The position numbers and the translations under genes are program-made. The notes beneath the pieces are model-generated. The model saw nothing but the letters and a program-made list of their open reading frames with translations. It was not told the DNA's origin and searched no databases. Positions 31,290 to 42,321 of a stretch of 64,000 nucleotides of DNA are shown in pieces; the first letter of the stretch is position 1, and every line of letters begins with the position of its first letter. The stretch is from Ignelater luminosus (taxonomy: Eukaryota > Arthropoda > Insecta > Coleoptera > Elateridae), in the NCBI GenBank assembly GCA_011009095.1, contig VTPC01089970.1, positions 186,001 through 250,000 on the forward strand, given 5' to 3'.

Positions 31290-32625
31290 GTGTCAGAGAC
31301 AAATATTACGCGTTTAATGCTTCTCGAAAAATTTGTTGAACATAATGACGTTAGTGCAGAAGTTAGAAAAGAGAGAATTCTAGACGCTTTAAAAAAAGGA
31401 AGACCTGATAGCTGCTATGGATGCCATGAGACAAGGCATGCCCCCTTTATCTGAAGCTCAAGAGGTAGAGCTAGTTAGAAGAATATGACGACTATGTGAT
31501 GTAGACATCCCGTTAACTATAAAAATCTTGCGAAAAAATGTTTTCACTTTTGTGAAGGAAAACGAGATTTAACATTGTTTTTTCACTGCCAAAAATGGTT
31601 AAAAATGTTTTATCTAAGACATCTAGAGATGGTAAAACGCCGTGCACAGAAACTGAATCTGGCAAGGGCCCAAAAAATGAACCATGCAATAATTGATGAC
31701 TATTTTACAAAGCTCAGAACGGTTTTGATTAAAAAAGGTTTTTAGGGAACACTCAGCTAAATATAACTATGTACAAAGAGAGGTGTCAGTTAACTCTTTA
31801 TCATCAACAGACTGTGCTGGCTCATAAGGGAATAAAAAGGGTGCATCTTGCTGCACCCAAGCATGGAAAAAATGTTTTAATCGTCGCATACGCTAATGCA
31901 TTATAGGACAATCTATTTCTCGACTGCTCATTTTTAAAGGTGTACGCATTAAACCCGAGTGGTATATCAGCCACCGGAGTTCAAGATTCTAATGACTAAG
32001 CAGGGAAGCATGACAACAGATGCCTTTGTAGAATGGTTAAAGCATTTTGCCAAATTTAAAAGTTCTGGGCCCACTTTATTGATGTTACCTATATATTCGC
32101 ATTGTTGACGCTGCCGAACAACACCATGTAAGTCTGTTCTGCTTACCGAGCAAAAGTACACATGAACTCCAACCACTAAACAAGGGTAAAACTAAAAAGA
32201 GGAGTATAGGAATGGATAAAAGAAGCTTTTCAAAATGTGTTGTTCAGCAAAGAAACGTCGTCCAACAATTAATTCCAAGGCGCGGAAAGTTACTAGAAAA
32301 TGATTTTCTAAAACATCAGCAAATTTACAGTTAAAAAAATATATAAGATGATAGAACTAAACTGAATTTGAACAAAGGAAATAAAAAAGAAACTAAAAAA
32401 AGACATTAGAGATAAGGCCAACCAAGCAAAACCCTTGAATAAAAAAAAATAACTAGTCAAATAAAAAAAAATATCTTGGCACTGTTTTCTTTGTGATGAC
32501 AGAGTATCCGACATGCCCAAATGCAACGTGTGCGGTACGTATACATATATTCGTGAGGATTGTGTGGGATTCAGCAAGCACCACAAAAAATTATTTTACT
32601 GTTCAAAATGCAGCTAAATAGGAAG
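31290..32625 (+). mobile_element. Tigger/pogo-like DNA transposon, degraded
   Basis: Plus-strand pieces: FVEHNDVSAEVRKERILDAL (31.33 kb, HTH-like N-terminus), WLKMFYLRHLEMVKRRAQKL with NLARAQKMN (31.59 kb), the CENP-B-type DNA-binding repeat, then DDE remains ending in VDAAEQHHVSLFCLP with STHELQPLNKG (32.1-32.2 kb), the Tigger/jerky L.PH..H.LQPLD motif. The C-terminus has MPKCNVCGTYTYIREDCVGF and FYCSKC (32.52-32.62 kb), a PHD-like zinc finger common in this transposase type. Multiple stops. Ends not located. Confidence 0.8.
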
Positions 32626-33110
32626 TTTCTGTTTGATTTGATGTTTAAGAGATACCTATGTATGTTAAGTTCATTTTTCCAATAAATATATTTTTTATTT
32701 AATTTAATGATTTATTATTCTTTAGCCTTAACCGTATCAATTAAGAAGTGTTATTGGCAAAAAAGAAAGTGGCAACATATTGTTTTTATGTTTAAAAGTA
32801 ACAAAATTCTTTTCGCCTTACTAGGAACTCAGGTGCCAAATAAGATCATTTTGCATAATTGTATTTATTATTACAATAAAAATAAAAAAAATTTTAGGTG
32901 TGTAATGTACTGACTGGATCGTCTGATATAAAATTTTATGTTTGCCAAGCTACTATATCCCAGCTAAATGAAATTAAAACAGTGCGAAAACGATTTGTAC
33001 GTCCAGAAACTTTCCGATTTGGATTATCCGTACTACATGCGTACATTAGATTTTTGAATGTTTGAATGGAAATTAGATCATGGAAAGTTAAGTTTTTCTA
33101 AAATTAAAAC
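32626..33110. other. Intergenic, nothing recognised
   Basis: AT-rich; no gene or repeat named. Confidence 0.35.
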
Positions 33111-33114
33111 CTCG

Positions 33115-33310
33115 AAGTTTTGAGTAATACACACGTGATTTTAAATACCCCCCAAAGAAAAAAATCAAGTGGGGTGAGATCAGGAGATGTAGCCGGCCAT
33201 TCCAGTGGACCACATATTCCTATCCATCTACTAGGAAGGACTTCATCTAGGTATTCTCTAAAACGAAGTGAATAATGTGGTAGTGCACCATACTGTGGAT
33301 ACGAGACATT
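33115..33310 (-). mobile_element. Tc1/mariner-superfamily transposase fragment (DDE_3 end)
   Basis: Minus-strand frame reads YGALPHYSLRFREYLDEVLP, then SRWIGICGPLEWPATSPDLT and PLDFFLWG. This is the second-to-third catalytic segment of a mariner-related transposase (usual form: GAPPH....VR..LN..FP.RWIGR.GPI.WP.RSPDLTPLDF). Only this piece remains. Confidence 0.8.
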
Positions 33311-33388
33311 AAAACATTAAAATCTCAAGTTTAATTATTTAATCCTCCATATCTCTAAAACTACTAATTTTAAATACCACATGTGAGG

Positions 33389-33529
33389 TACAGAGTGATT
33401 GCAATTGATTGAGGATGGTTTGAATTTTGCGCCGAAGTTTTTTACGTAGTAGGTTGGCTACAGTGTGTAAGCGTTCAGAAATGTTTTCTGTGATTCAAAC
33501 CATTCTCAATCAATTGCAATCACTCTGTA
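33389..33529. mobile_element. 137-bp MITE with TA duplications
   Basis: Arms of about 37 bp: CAGAGTGATTGCAATTGATT at 33391 and its reverse complement ending 33527, each bordered by TA. One or two mismatches between arms. It lies close to the transposase fragment at 33.1-33.3 kb, which may or may not be its source. Confidence 0.8.
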
Positions 33530-34240
33530 TTGCTGACCTCAGAAAAAAAATCTACTTTTTACTTCTTGTTAAAAAATAAGGAAGTTCCATTAAAAAAAGT
33601 CGATGACATCATAGGTCTCAGAGTAGCAAACTAAAAAATTAAAATTAACTTTCATAAAATCCGGAGAAAAAATTAAAACACACTTGTCCTAGTTTTTCTT
33701 CCAAACAGCGATAATAAAAAAATATGAAGTTTATTCCTTACTTTATTTACACACTTGCACTTGCACTATTTTTTTTATTAAACTGATATTTTAACAAGAT
33801 TTACTTTTAAAACATTGTGGAAAGCAGGAATTTAAATAAATTCACAAACACATGCTATTTTCCTATGGTGTGAAATCAAAACGCACCACCCCATGGTAGT
33901 TTAATTATTTTAATTATTCTTGGAATTTTCATTATTAAGAACTTGTACATTCCTCATTTGCTAAGTTTAACTTAATGATAATTTTATAATAAAATCTAAC
34001 AAGAATAAAATTGCCCAAAAGACTCCTTTACATACCATGCGGGGTACGCATATGGCTAAAATGACGTTAATATCGAAATTTAATGTTAGTTGACGCACAT
34101 ACGATTCTATTTCAAAATTACAAGTTACAAGGAGTAGAATAAAGTTTTTTTTGTGTTGAGCATGTTTGCTGCCGAGACACAGCCAAGGCGGTGCAAAGAG
34201 TGCGAAACACAAAAAGACGTTCTACTCCGAGTGACATACT
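33530..34240. other. Intergenic, nothing recognised
   Basis: AT-rich; no gene or repeat named. Confidence 0.35.
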
Positions 34241-34475
34241 ATTTTTTCTTCGAGCGTACAAAATTAATTAAAAATTAAAATTCAAAGTGACAGAACATTT
34301 ACATTTTAAATTTGACATTTGTAAACAAGACCGGCTGGGGTATTGAAATATTATAACATTATTGTATTAGTAACATAATGTAAACATTTTATTACTGTAA
34401 CAAAATAATAAACTTCAATGTCAGTCACGAATATCAAAATGGGCATATTATTGTACGCTCGAAGAAAAATGACAT
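34232..34475. repeat. Foldback with perfect 19-bp arms
   Basis: TTTTTCTTCGAGCGTACAA at 34243-34261 and its exact reverse complement at 34451-34469; GACAT lies outside both arms. About 190 bp between. Possibly a MITE, but target duplication is not clear. Confidence 0.65.
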
Positions 34476-34675
34476 GGACAAGGGTGTCCACACTCTGTCC
34501 ATTAGAAAAAATGACATAATAATAAAACAATATCAAGGCGCTCTAATTCTGTAATTCTCTATTATTTTTGACAGCCTTGTTAAATTCTGTTGCATGGTTA
34601 CGACCAATCAAGATTCTTATTTCGGTATTTTACTAGTATGTTGTTAAAAATTACAGAATAGGGTTTTGTTGAAAA

Positions 34676-34750
34676 TTAAGAAGCTAGTGTGAGGGTGAAC
34701 ACACTGTTGCTACAACAGTGAAACACGTCGTGAAAAACAAGTCATAAATA
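34676..34750. repeat. Dispersed repeat, copy also at 53.28 kb
   Basis: GTGAGGGTGAACACACTGTT, then ACAGTGAAAC and GTCATAAATA, aligns with 53291-53350 (GTGAGGTGATCACACTACTG, ATAGTGAAAT, ATCATAAATA), same orientation. Non-coding. Confidence 0.5.
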
Positions 34751-34785
34751 GACAACCAGTGATGGGCGTTTACGCGTAATCTATT

Positions 34786-34895
34786 ATTGTCTACATTTCA
34801 TGTAGACAATGCACGTAGACAATGCACGTAGACAATTAATTTTAATGTAAACAATGTAAACAATGTAGACAATGTAGACTATGAGTAGACAATGT
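34786..34895. repeat. GTAGACAATG minisatellite starting with a perfect palindrome
   Basis: Begins with ATTGTCTACAT-TTC-ATGTAGACAAT, an 11-bp perfect inverted repeat with a 3-nt loop (34786-34810), then runs as 12-13-bp units of the form ATGCACGTAGACA / ATGTAAACA / ATGTAGACA to about 34895. Confidence 0.75.
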
Positions 34896-35684
34896 AATAT
34901 TTTAGTTTTTTGAAGTTATGTATAATGTACGAAGTTAATATATGTACGTGTATATACAATATAATAATTATATTATAATAAAATAAACACTTCCCTTGAA
35001 AAACAAAAGTCTAAAATGTATAAGAGTATAAAAAAGTACAAGGTTCGTAATTTATGAATTAATCCATAAACATTTTACTAGTTATATCATAAAGCAACGA
35101 CTAAGACAATTATTAAAAATAAACTAATTATTACAGGAGCACGATTTACTTACCTCTTTATTGCAAGGGTTACAAAAAATTACGTTCCTATGGGATTATT
35201 ATGTGCAGTCACGTTTATTTACTAAGAATTTGTATGTTTATTGTATAATTTGCCGGCACTCTCGCTTTTATGGCATTTTGTCGGTAACTCAAAAATTGTA
35301 TTCTTGAAGTCAAAAAGTATATCGTAAGTCGCATTCGTTCCACATCTGTGGAATTTTTACTATATCCTATTCGAACCCTTAAAATATAAATTACTTTATG
35401 GTGTTATTTGTAGTAGATACGGTTATAAATTGTAAAATATTTCTTGCTTCTATAATGCCGTTTACAAGTCTGTAATTTATAACCAAACCAAACAAATCTA
35501 CAGAATTTACGGTCTAACACATTATGGTCTAACTACATATATTATACGCCCGTTGCAGTTGCTAGTACCAAGAAGATTTTTAATTTCTTTTTATTGAAAT
35601 AAATACACAGAAAAAAAGGAATTCTTCTTTTAAGTATACGTGTATGTTTAAAAAAATATATTTAATTCAAGTTGATACATCTTT
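34896..35684. other. Intergenic, nothing recognised
   Basis: AT-rich; no gene or repeat named. Confidence 0.35.
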
Positions 35685-36180
35685 GATGCCCGGTTTCTGA
35701 AAGCTGGTGTTATGTATCATATAGTTATCGGATGCATAACTATGGAACCGATAAACTTCTTAAGTGTTGCTTAAAATATTGTACTCTACTTTATAACTAT
35801 CGGTTTCTTAAGTAGTTACGAGAAAAACCGATAGGTGGCTACTGCACTTGAAACACTAGAAAAACAAAAAATACTTTAAAAAAGTGAAATAATTTGAAAC
35901 TGTTACACATTTTTCAATAATACTGTCGTTCTATACCGGCACTTTCATCCTAAACATAACCTGCTGTTAGCGATCGGTAATTGAAAAAAAGCCGCGCGAA
36001 ACCTCAAGCGATGTAGAATGCGCCGGCGCTACATAACTTATCGCACCAACTTGCTCCGATAACTTATGAAGCCAATATCGGTCCCATAAATACAACATAG
36101 CGTTTCAGAAACACCTTTTGGCGATTTATGGAATGCATAACTTTATCGGTTAGATAAATTGCTTTCAGAAACCGGGCATC
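35685..36180. mobile_element. 496-bp MITE with perfect 20-bp inverted ends
   Basis: GATGCCCGGTTTCTGAAAGC at 35685-35704 and its exact reverse complement at 36161-36180. The interior has several CCGATA / TATCGG and AACTTAT repeats near both ends, arranged inversely, and no open frame. The CCCGGTTTC end is reminiscent of PIF/Harbinger-type ends, but no target duplication could be fixed. Confidence 0.8.
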
Positions 36181-37020
36181 CAATCACGGAAAGTTGTTTC
36201 ATGCAAGTATACCTATATGTTTAAAGAAAGATACTAATTTGTTTAACTAGTAGAGTATATTTAAAGCTAATAATCTTCATTGAAGCAGGGATCGATTTAA
36301 ATTAAAAATATTACTGTTTCCTATTAAATATACTCATACGTTTCTTTAAATATTACAATAATATTCATTTAAATTTAGTAATGTTATTGAAGTAGCAAGT
36401 GAGAACATTGTATAGATGTCGGTAGAATCTGTTTATGCTGTAAATGTTATTTCAAGTGTTTTATATAAGGGAACTTGCAAGAGACATATTTTCAGTTAAA
36501 CGTGATAAGATCAAACAGGATCTTTATTAAAGTATGATAACTTCTCATAAAGACTTAAGTCTTTATTTAATTTTTCCCACTTTTGGGGTAGAATTTTGTT
36601 TAAATTGTAAATTTTGCAGTTTAAGGAAATGTACTTACTCAAACCTCAAAAGTAGGAAAATAAATAAAAGATTATGCAGAAATTTTTTATATTTTTGTGC
36701 ACAATTATAACTTAGAACAATTAAACAAAGATAAAGAAATCGACTAGACCGACCAAGAATACTATCTATATTCACTTTTAAAATTCCATAGCTTTGCTTT
36801 AATTATTGTGGTTTTTTGGTAATTTCAAATTAAACATTCATAAACTATTGAAATAATTGTGTACGTATTGCATTGAATCAAGCATTATCTTAAGCTTACT
36901 TTAAAAATATCTTGTATTTGAACTCTAAACATACGGTATTCTTTAAAGAACCAAATATCTGTTTGCTTATATACGAACTTATCTAAAGTTTGAATTGAAA
37001 CGGGTAGCTTTAAATGAAGC
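36181..37020. other. Intergenic, nothing recognised
   Basis: AT-rich; no gene or repeat named. Confidence 0.35.
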
Positions 37021-37024
37021 AGTC

Positions 37025-37314
37025 CTTTTTTTGTGTGTATGTGTATTTATATCTGTTCAAAATATAACATTACAAAATAGTATTTGGGTTATCAATATTA
37101 TAATGTAGTTATGAGAAATTGTAGAAAAGTTGATCAAATTCATATGCAAATTCTAACAAAAGAATAATAATTTTTTGTAATGAAAAAGGTATTTTTACAT
37201 ACTACAAAACCACCTTATAGCAGGTACTTTAATATATCTGGCATTGTTTTATTTTACTTGATAAAAAATTATTACTTCAATGTTGCGTTTTCGCATCAAT
37301 GGCCGTTAATGGGT
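37025..37314 (-). mobile_element. Solo end of the piggyBac-type element at 2.06 kb
   Basis: Reverse-complement match to about 2065-2370: TTTGCATATGAATTTGA, AGTACCTGCTATAAGG-like spacer, and the tip TGATGCGAAAACGCAACATT...CCATTAACGGCC. The opposite terminus and the TTAA here are lost (GGGTCA instead of GGGTTAA). Confidence 0.8.
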
Positions 37315-37581
37315 CACCATAAAGTAATTTATATTTTAAGGGTAGAAAGTAAAAGTTGGACAGATCTGGAACAGATATTATTGCACTTTTACAAGAATAT
37401 GGGTTTCTTCTAAGATACTGACGAACTGTACAGTTTTTTGCATAAATAATGTGGCAGTACATTCTGTTAATGAATAAATTGATGAAACACACAAATCTGA
37501 TTTAGCATTAATTACATAAAATTTGTTTCCTAAGAGCCTATAAGATGATTTGGGATAATTAATACGAAATTTTTTTATTTA

Positions 37582-37750
37582 GTTAATTGCAGTGGCGGCT
37601 GATGACCTAACTTCAGGTGGTGCCAAAACTACGTGTTGGCCGCTTGATTGGTTTGTTTCTGTATAATCTGACAATTTTAACCAATAAAGCGACGATCACG
37701 CGGTTTTGGCACCACCTGAAGTTAGGTCACCAGCTGCCACTGGTTAATTG
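37582..37750. mobile_element. 153-bp hAT MITE with perfect 8-bp target duplication
   Basis: Element 37590-37742: CAGTGGCGGCTGATGACC on the left, reverse complement CAGTGGCAGCTGGTGACC on the right, arms about 40 bp. It is flanked by GTTAATTG at 37582-37589 and 37743-37750. Ends and 8-bp duplication are hAT-like. Confidence 0.9.
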
Positions 37751-38129
37751 CTTCATTAAAGAAATGATTTGCGAAATTATTTATGCAAAAAGCTGTACAA
37801 CTTCCTGCAAATTGCACTAAACCGACTACGTGACTACACAATAGAGATTTTAGGTAAAAGTGAAAAGTAAAATGAACTGGGCAGTACAAATTTGACTTAT
37901 AGGGACTTTCTTAATTATAAGGCTATTTTTATTTTATATTTGTAAACGATTATAGGGCCCCCAAATACTTCAGTTTTCCCCCCGCATTGCGTTCACTATT
38001 TATGCCACACTGTTTAGGTGCAGATTTTTCTCATTTTATGATGGTCGGTCTGTAACTTAAATTCATAATAATATAACCTCTTATTACAAAGCGTTAGTTG
38101 GAAGGTGCTGTTTATTGAGATATTTTTTT
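37751..38129. other. Intergenic, nothing recognised
   Basis: AT-rich; GGGCCCCCAAA near 37955 could be an old hAT end but has no partner. Confidence 0.3.
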
Positions 38130-40115
38130 ATTACAAGACATGGCTGAACAGTGTAAAAATAAATTATTTGATAAGCTAGGGTTTACGTTAGTAAAAAATG
38201 GTGACAGAAAATACTCTGATGTGTGCGGAAACAATTAACAAATACACACACAGGCATATGTAAATTTATATTTTGTATGCCAAATAGCATAGGTAAATCC
38301 TTGTTCTTGCAGAAATTTTTGTCAGGGTAAAAGCGAAAATAATAGACGCTCCCGCAGCCGTAGTAAAAGCCCCCCGTCTTAGCACATCTTCTGAATCGTC
38401 CGAAGGTGTGCTTATTAACAAAAATAAAGACAAAAACGGCAATTCGAAAGAAATCACTTGGTCCCAGAATTGGAGAAGCATGGAACTGGAAGTCTGATGG
38501 ATCTTTAAGTGTAAAGCATGTAAATCCTATGGAACTCAGTGCCTCATCGCCCTCATCTTCAATCTCTACAAGTAGATTTCATTCAGCATCATGTTGACGA
38601 CACCACTACTATCATCTACAGTAACCAATTCATTCTCTCTTCTAAAACAATCATCTTCTGGTGCTGGGATGCTAAATAAATAAGCTGCTACAAATACGTT
38701 AACTGTAAATGACAGCAGACCTCAGAAAACTAAATCCACTAATAAAAGCCAATCTATCACTAAATCTATGGATACATTCTCTGAAAATAAAGAGATTGAA
38801 TTGAATGATACTTTGACAAAATTTATATTTGGATGCAATATTCCGCTTGTAACTGTAGAATCAGTTCATTTTAAAAACTTTGTAAAAAAAATTACGCCCT
38901 GCTTATTTTGATAAGTTACCTAGTAGAAAAACTTTATCTACAAACTTATTAGACAATTTGTATAGACGCTCTGTTAATGAAACATGTAAATATTTAAATT
39001 CGGAATCGGTTTTAATCATAGATGGTTAGAAAAATTCTTCAAGTAATGCTAAAACCGTAGTCAGCATGCTACACAACTCAAATGAAAAACAAGCATTTCT
39101 TAATGCACGAGACTTATCTGGTGAATTTGGAAATGCAGATAAGGTATCACAAATTGTTATTTCATCAATTGACTTGGCTAAAGAAAGATACAATACATCT
39201 GTCTGTGCAGTTGTATCAGACAATGCTACTGTTATGATTAAAATGGGCAAAATGCTGAAACATACAGTTGGACATTCTACTTGCAGTAGTCATATCAGAA
39301 ATTTGCTCGCTAAAAGTATTTTAAACAAAGGCTGTACTGACAAAGTTACAGATATTTTAAAAGAATTTAAACATGTAGATCTCAAAACAAAAGTCGTTCA
39401 AATGGATGGTCATAGACTAAAACTACCTAGCACTGCACAATGGTGTTCGTAGCGCGATTCATATGTTTCTTTACTAGAAAACTTGCAGTATATGAAACTT
39501 GTTGCCGCCGAAAGCTAAGATAAAAAAAATTAATCAAAGCGTTAGCATCTTATTTTTGATGAAGAATTTATCGAGATTGTTCGTGAAAATGTAGAATTGT
39601 TTAATCCAATTTGTGAATTAATTAATTCGTGTCAAGCAGCTACGTGTTCCATCGCAGATGTAGCTGACCATTGGCTAAATTTAAAATTACCAGAAAAATA
39701 CAAAAAAAAATTTGAGTCAAAAGTTAAGATGTGAAAAGACATGGCACTTAATGTATATGCTTTAGCAGCTTACTATTTGCATCCATTTTACGACAGTAAC
39801 AAATTAAACAAAGAGCAAAAAAGCAAAATAAATTTACTTCTCCTTCAACGTCTTTCTAGAGAAGGAATTAATGATTTGGACAGCTTTAAATTACAAAATG
39901 GTATTTTCAAAATCTTATATGATAAAAAAGTAAACAAACCGTTAGTATTCTCGAATTCTGCGGAGATAGATCATCCGAATCTAGCACAGCTGGCCTTGAA
40001 ATTATTATTAGTACCAGCTTCATCGGCTTAACTAGAAAGGATTTTCTCCAAGTGGGCTCAAATTCATACAGCTAACAGATATTCACATACATCCTAATTC
40101 ATTTCAGAAAATGAA
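38130..40115 (+). mobile_element. hAT-family transposase, degraded
   Basis: Plus-strand pieces: MAEQCKNKLFDKLGFTLVKN (38.14 kb), TLSTNLLDNLYRRSVNETCK-like (38.93 kb), a clean 128-residue stretch at 39066-39452 with DKVSQIVISSIDLAKERYN and VCAVVSDNATVMIKMGKML, matching the ...VVTDNASNMKK.... region of DUF659-type hAT transposases, then LNVYALAAYYLHPFYDSNKL (39.75 kb) and the C-terminal HPNLAQLALKLLLVPASSA with [18 protein letters not shown], the hAT dimerisation motif (LA..VL.IP.SSA..ER.FS). Many stops; inactive. Ends and target duplication not found, partly because P-like sequence follows directly. Confidence 0.88.
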
Positions 40116-41253
40116 AGTAAAGTATGCAAGCCAGGTCTTTAGTGCAACTGTGGCAACTGGTTTAAATTGCTATATTTCACTTGGGTAGTTATCAAATGAG
40201 GCCATGGCAACAGCAACTTTTGTTAAATTAGTGGATACTCTATTTGATATACTGAATTCTTGGAAATTTGGTGCTTCCAAATTTAGTAATAGACCTTTTA
40301 TGGGTTCAAGTTACCAAATTGAATTTTTGAAACAAATGCTCAATTTATTTCAAGAATTAAAGGTGGTGACTAAAACAGCTCGAGATGTCACCAACAACAT
40401 GAAATTTATCACAGGATGGCAAATTACCATATCTGCTGTTTTAAACCTGTGGGTAGATTTAAAAAGTAGAAATTATAAGCATCTTTTTACTCGGCGTCTA
40501 AACCAAGATGGTTTAGAAAACTATTTTGGAAAAGTTAGAAACCTCTTTGGTAATAATAGAAATCCAACTCCAATCCAGTTCGTAAGAGGATTTAAAAGAT
40601 TATTTGCCATTAATTATTTTATGCAAGCCGAGGGTAGTAATTGCATTGATGACTTAGACTCTGTTTTAGTAACAATTAATGATGAGTATATGAAACAGCT
40701 TGACTTGATGGCTACATCCCCATCATCTCCTCCTCCTGCAGTGCATATTGATGTTGTTGATTATCGTCATTGGGACAATGTTACCGAACAAAATGAATTT
40801 GAATATGTTACTGGTTACCTAGCTAGAAAATGCTGCGAACGTCACAGTTGTGACCTTTGCATTGGTTATATATATTTGGAAGTGGGGTGGAAATTATTAA
40901 TAATACGAATATATACACTCATTTCAGGGCATATAAGAATGCAAAAAAACAGTCCTTTTGGAAATTTATGTTTACCAACTATTTTGTTTAATAGATACAT
41001 ATCTAATTTGGAAAACATTTTTTCAAAATTATTTCCAGTTCTTTCAATACAACCAAATGTTGGTGCATCACTCAAACAAAAATTATTGAAAGTGCCTAAT
41101 AATAACCCATGTAGCAACTTTCCCATAGATTACTTAATTTCATTGTTTGTTCGTGTTAGAATATTTTATACATTAAAGTTTAGCAATAGGGATTTTAAAA
41201 AAAAACCAAGTTCTAAGAAACATCCTAAATTATCTATATTACTGCACACATAG
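40110..41253 (+). mobile_element. P-element-like (THAP9-related) transposase, C-terminal part
   Basis: Begins near 40110 with [20 protein letters not shown] and, after one stop, runs as a 349-residue open frame from 40204 to 41253. FVKLVDTLFDILNSWKFG and then FITGWQITISAVLNLW precede the signature RRLNQDGLENYFGKVRNLFG with NNRNPTPIQF, the near-invariant stretch of P-element and THAP9 transposases. A CC...CDLC cluster follows (about 40830-40860). The N-terminal THAP finger and most of the catalytic region are absent. It starts a few bases after the hAT C-terminus, so one has probably inserted in or joined to the other. Confidence 0.9.
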
Positions 41254-41345
41254 TTTGACATACTGTTATGTTGTATTTATTTTGCATCGAATTGTAGTAA
41301 TGAGATATATTTGTAGTTCTTGTGTATGTGTAATGTGTATAAATA

Positions 41346-42321
41346 TACAGGGTGAGTTTCTTTAGATGTTTAGTATGGGGATCTCGGAAACTAGCGGAGA
41401 TAGAGAGACGATTAAATGGGGAAAGAATTGCAGTTTTACGAGCTCAATTTAACGAGCTTTTTGTTTTTTAGAAAAAAATGCATGGCTAACTAGATATCTT
41501 GCAAAAACAATTTTTTTGTTATTTTGTTCGGTGCCTATAGCTCTGTTATTATCGACTTTAGAAAAAATGTGTAAAGGAAAAAGTTGCAGGTAATTATGTG
41601 ATTAATAATGCAGTCTAACCGAATTTTTTATTTAAGCTGTAATGTTTGAGTTATGACACACGTTTATGTTTTTTCTAATAGAAACCATAGTCGGACATGA
41701 CTTTATAAAAAAGGCCCTTTTTCAACCATTCTAACGATATACCACTTGACATAGTTATTTTTATAAATAAATAAATTATGACCTTTTTTTTCTTTTCATT
41801 TTCGAACTGTTCAAGTAGTAGGCTATGGAAACAATTGATAAATGCACATCGCGTTTAATAATAAAATTCAAGCAAGTTATTAACACTTTTTAATTTCGAA
41901 ATTATAAACGTAAATATTTTGGTGTGAAATATTTATTCGTTGGACTTACAATTTTAAATAAAAATAATTCCTAAGAAACTAATAAACAGAGAATGACAAA
42001 CGATAAATTAAGAAACAATAAAGGAAATTAGGATATAAATAAAGTAGTAGTAGACTGTATTATTAAGCACATAATTACCTGCAACTTTCTCCTTTACACA
42101 TTTTTTCTAAAGTCGATAATAACAGAGCCATAGGCACCGAACAAAATAACAAAAAAGTTGTTTTTGCAAGATATCTAGTTAGCCATGCATTTTTTCCAAA
42201 AAACAAAAAGCTCGTTAAACTGAACTCGTAAAACTGCAATTCTTTCCACATTTAATCGTCTCTCTATCTCCGCTAGTTTTCGAGATCCCCATACTAAACA
42301 TCTAAAAAAACTCACCCTGTA
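41346..42321. mobile_element. 972-bp foldback/MITE with ~270-bp inverted arms
   Basis: Element 41348-42319, CAGGGTGAGTTT at each end in inverse orientation, TA on both sides. Arms run about 41348-41630 and 42045-42319 and remain roughly 95% alike, e.g. TGCATGGCTAACTAGATATC in both. The interior of about 400 bp is AT-rich with no open frame. Confidence 0.9.
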
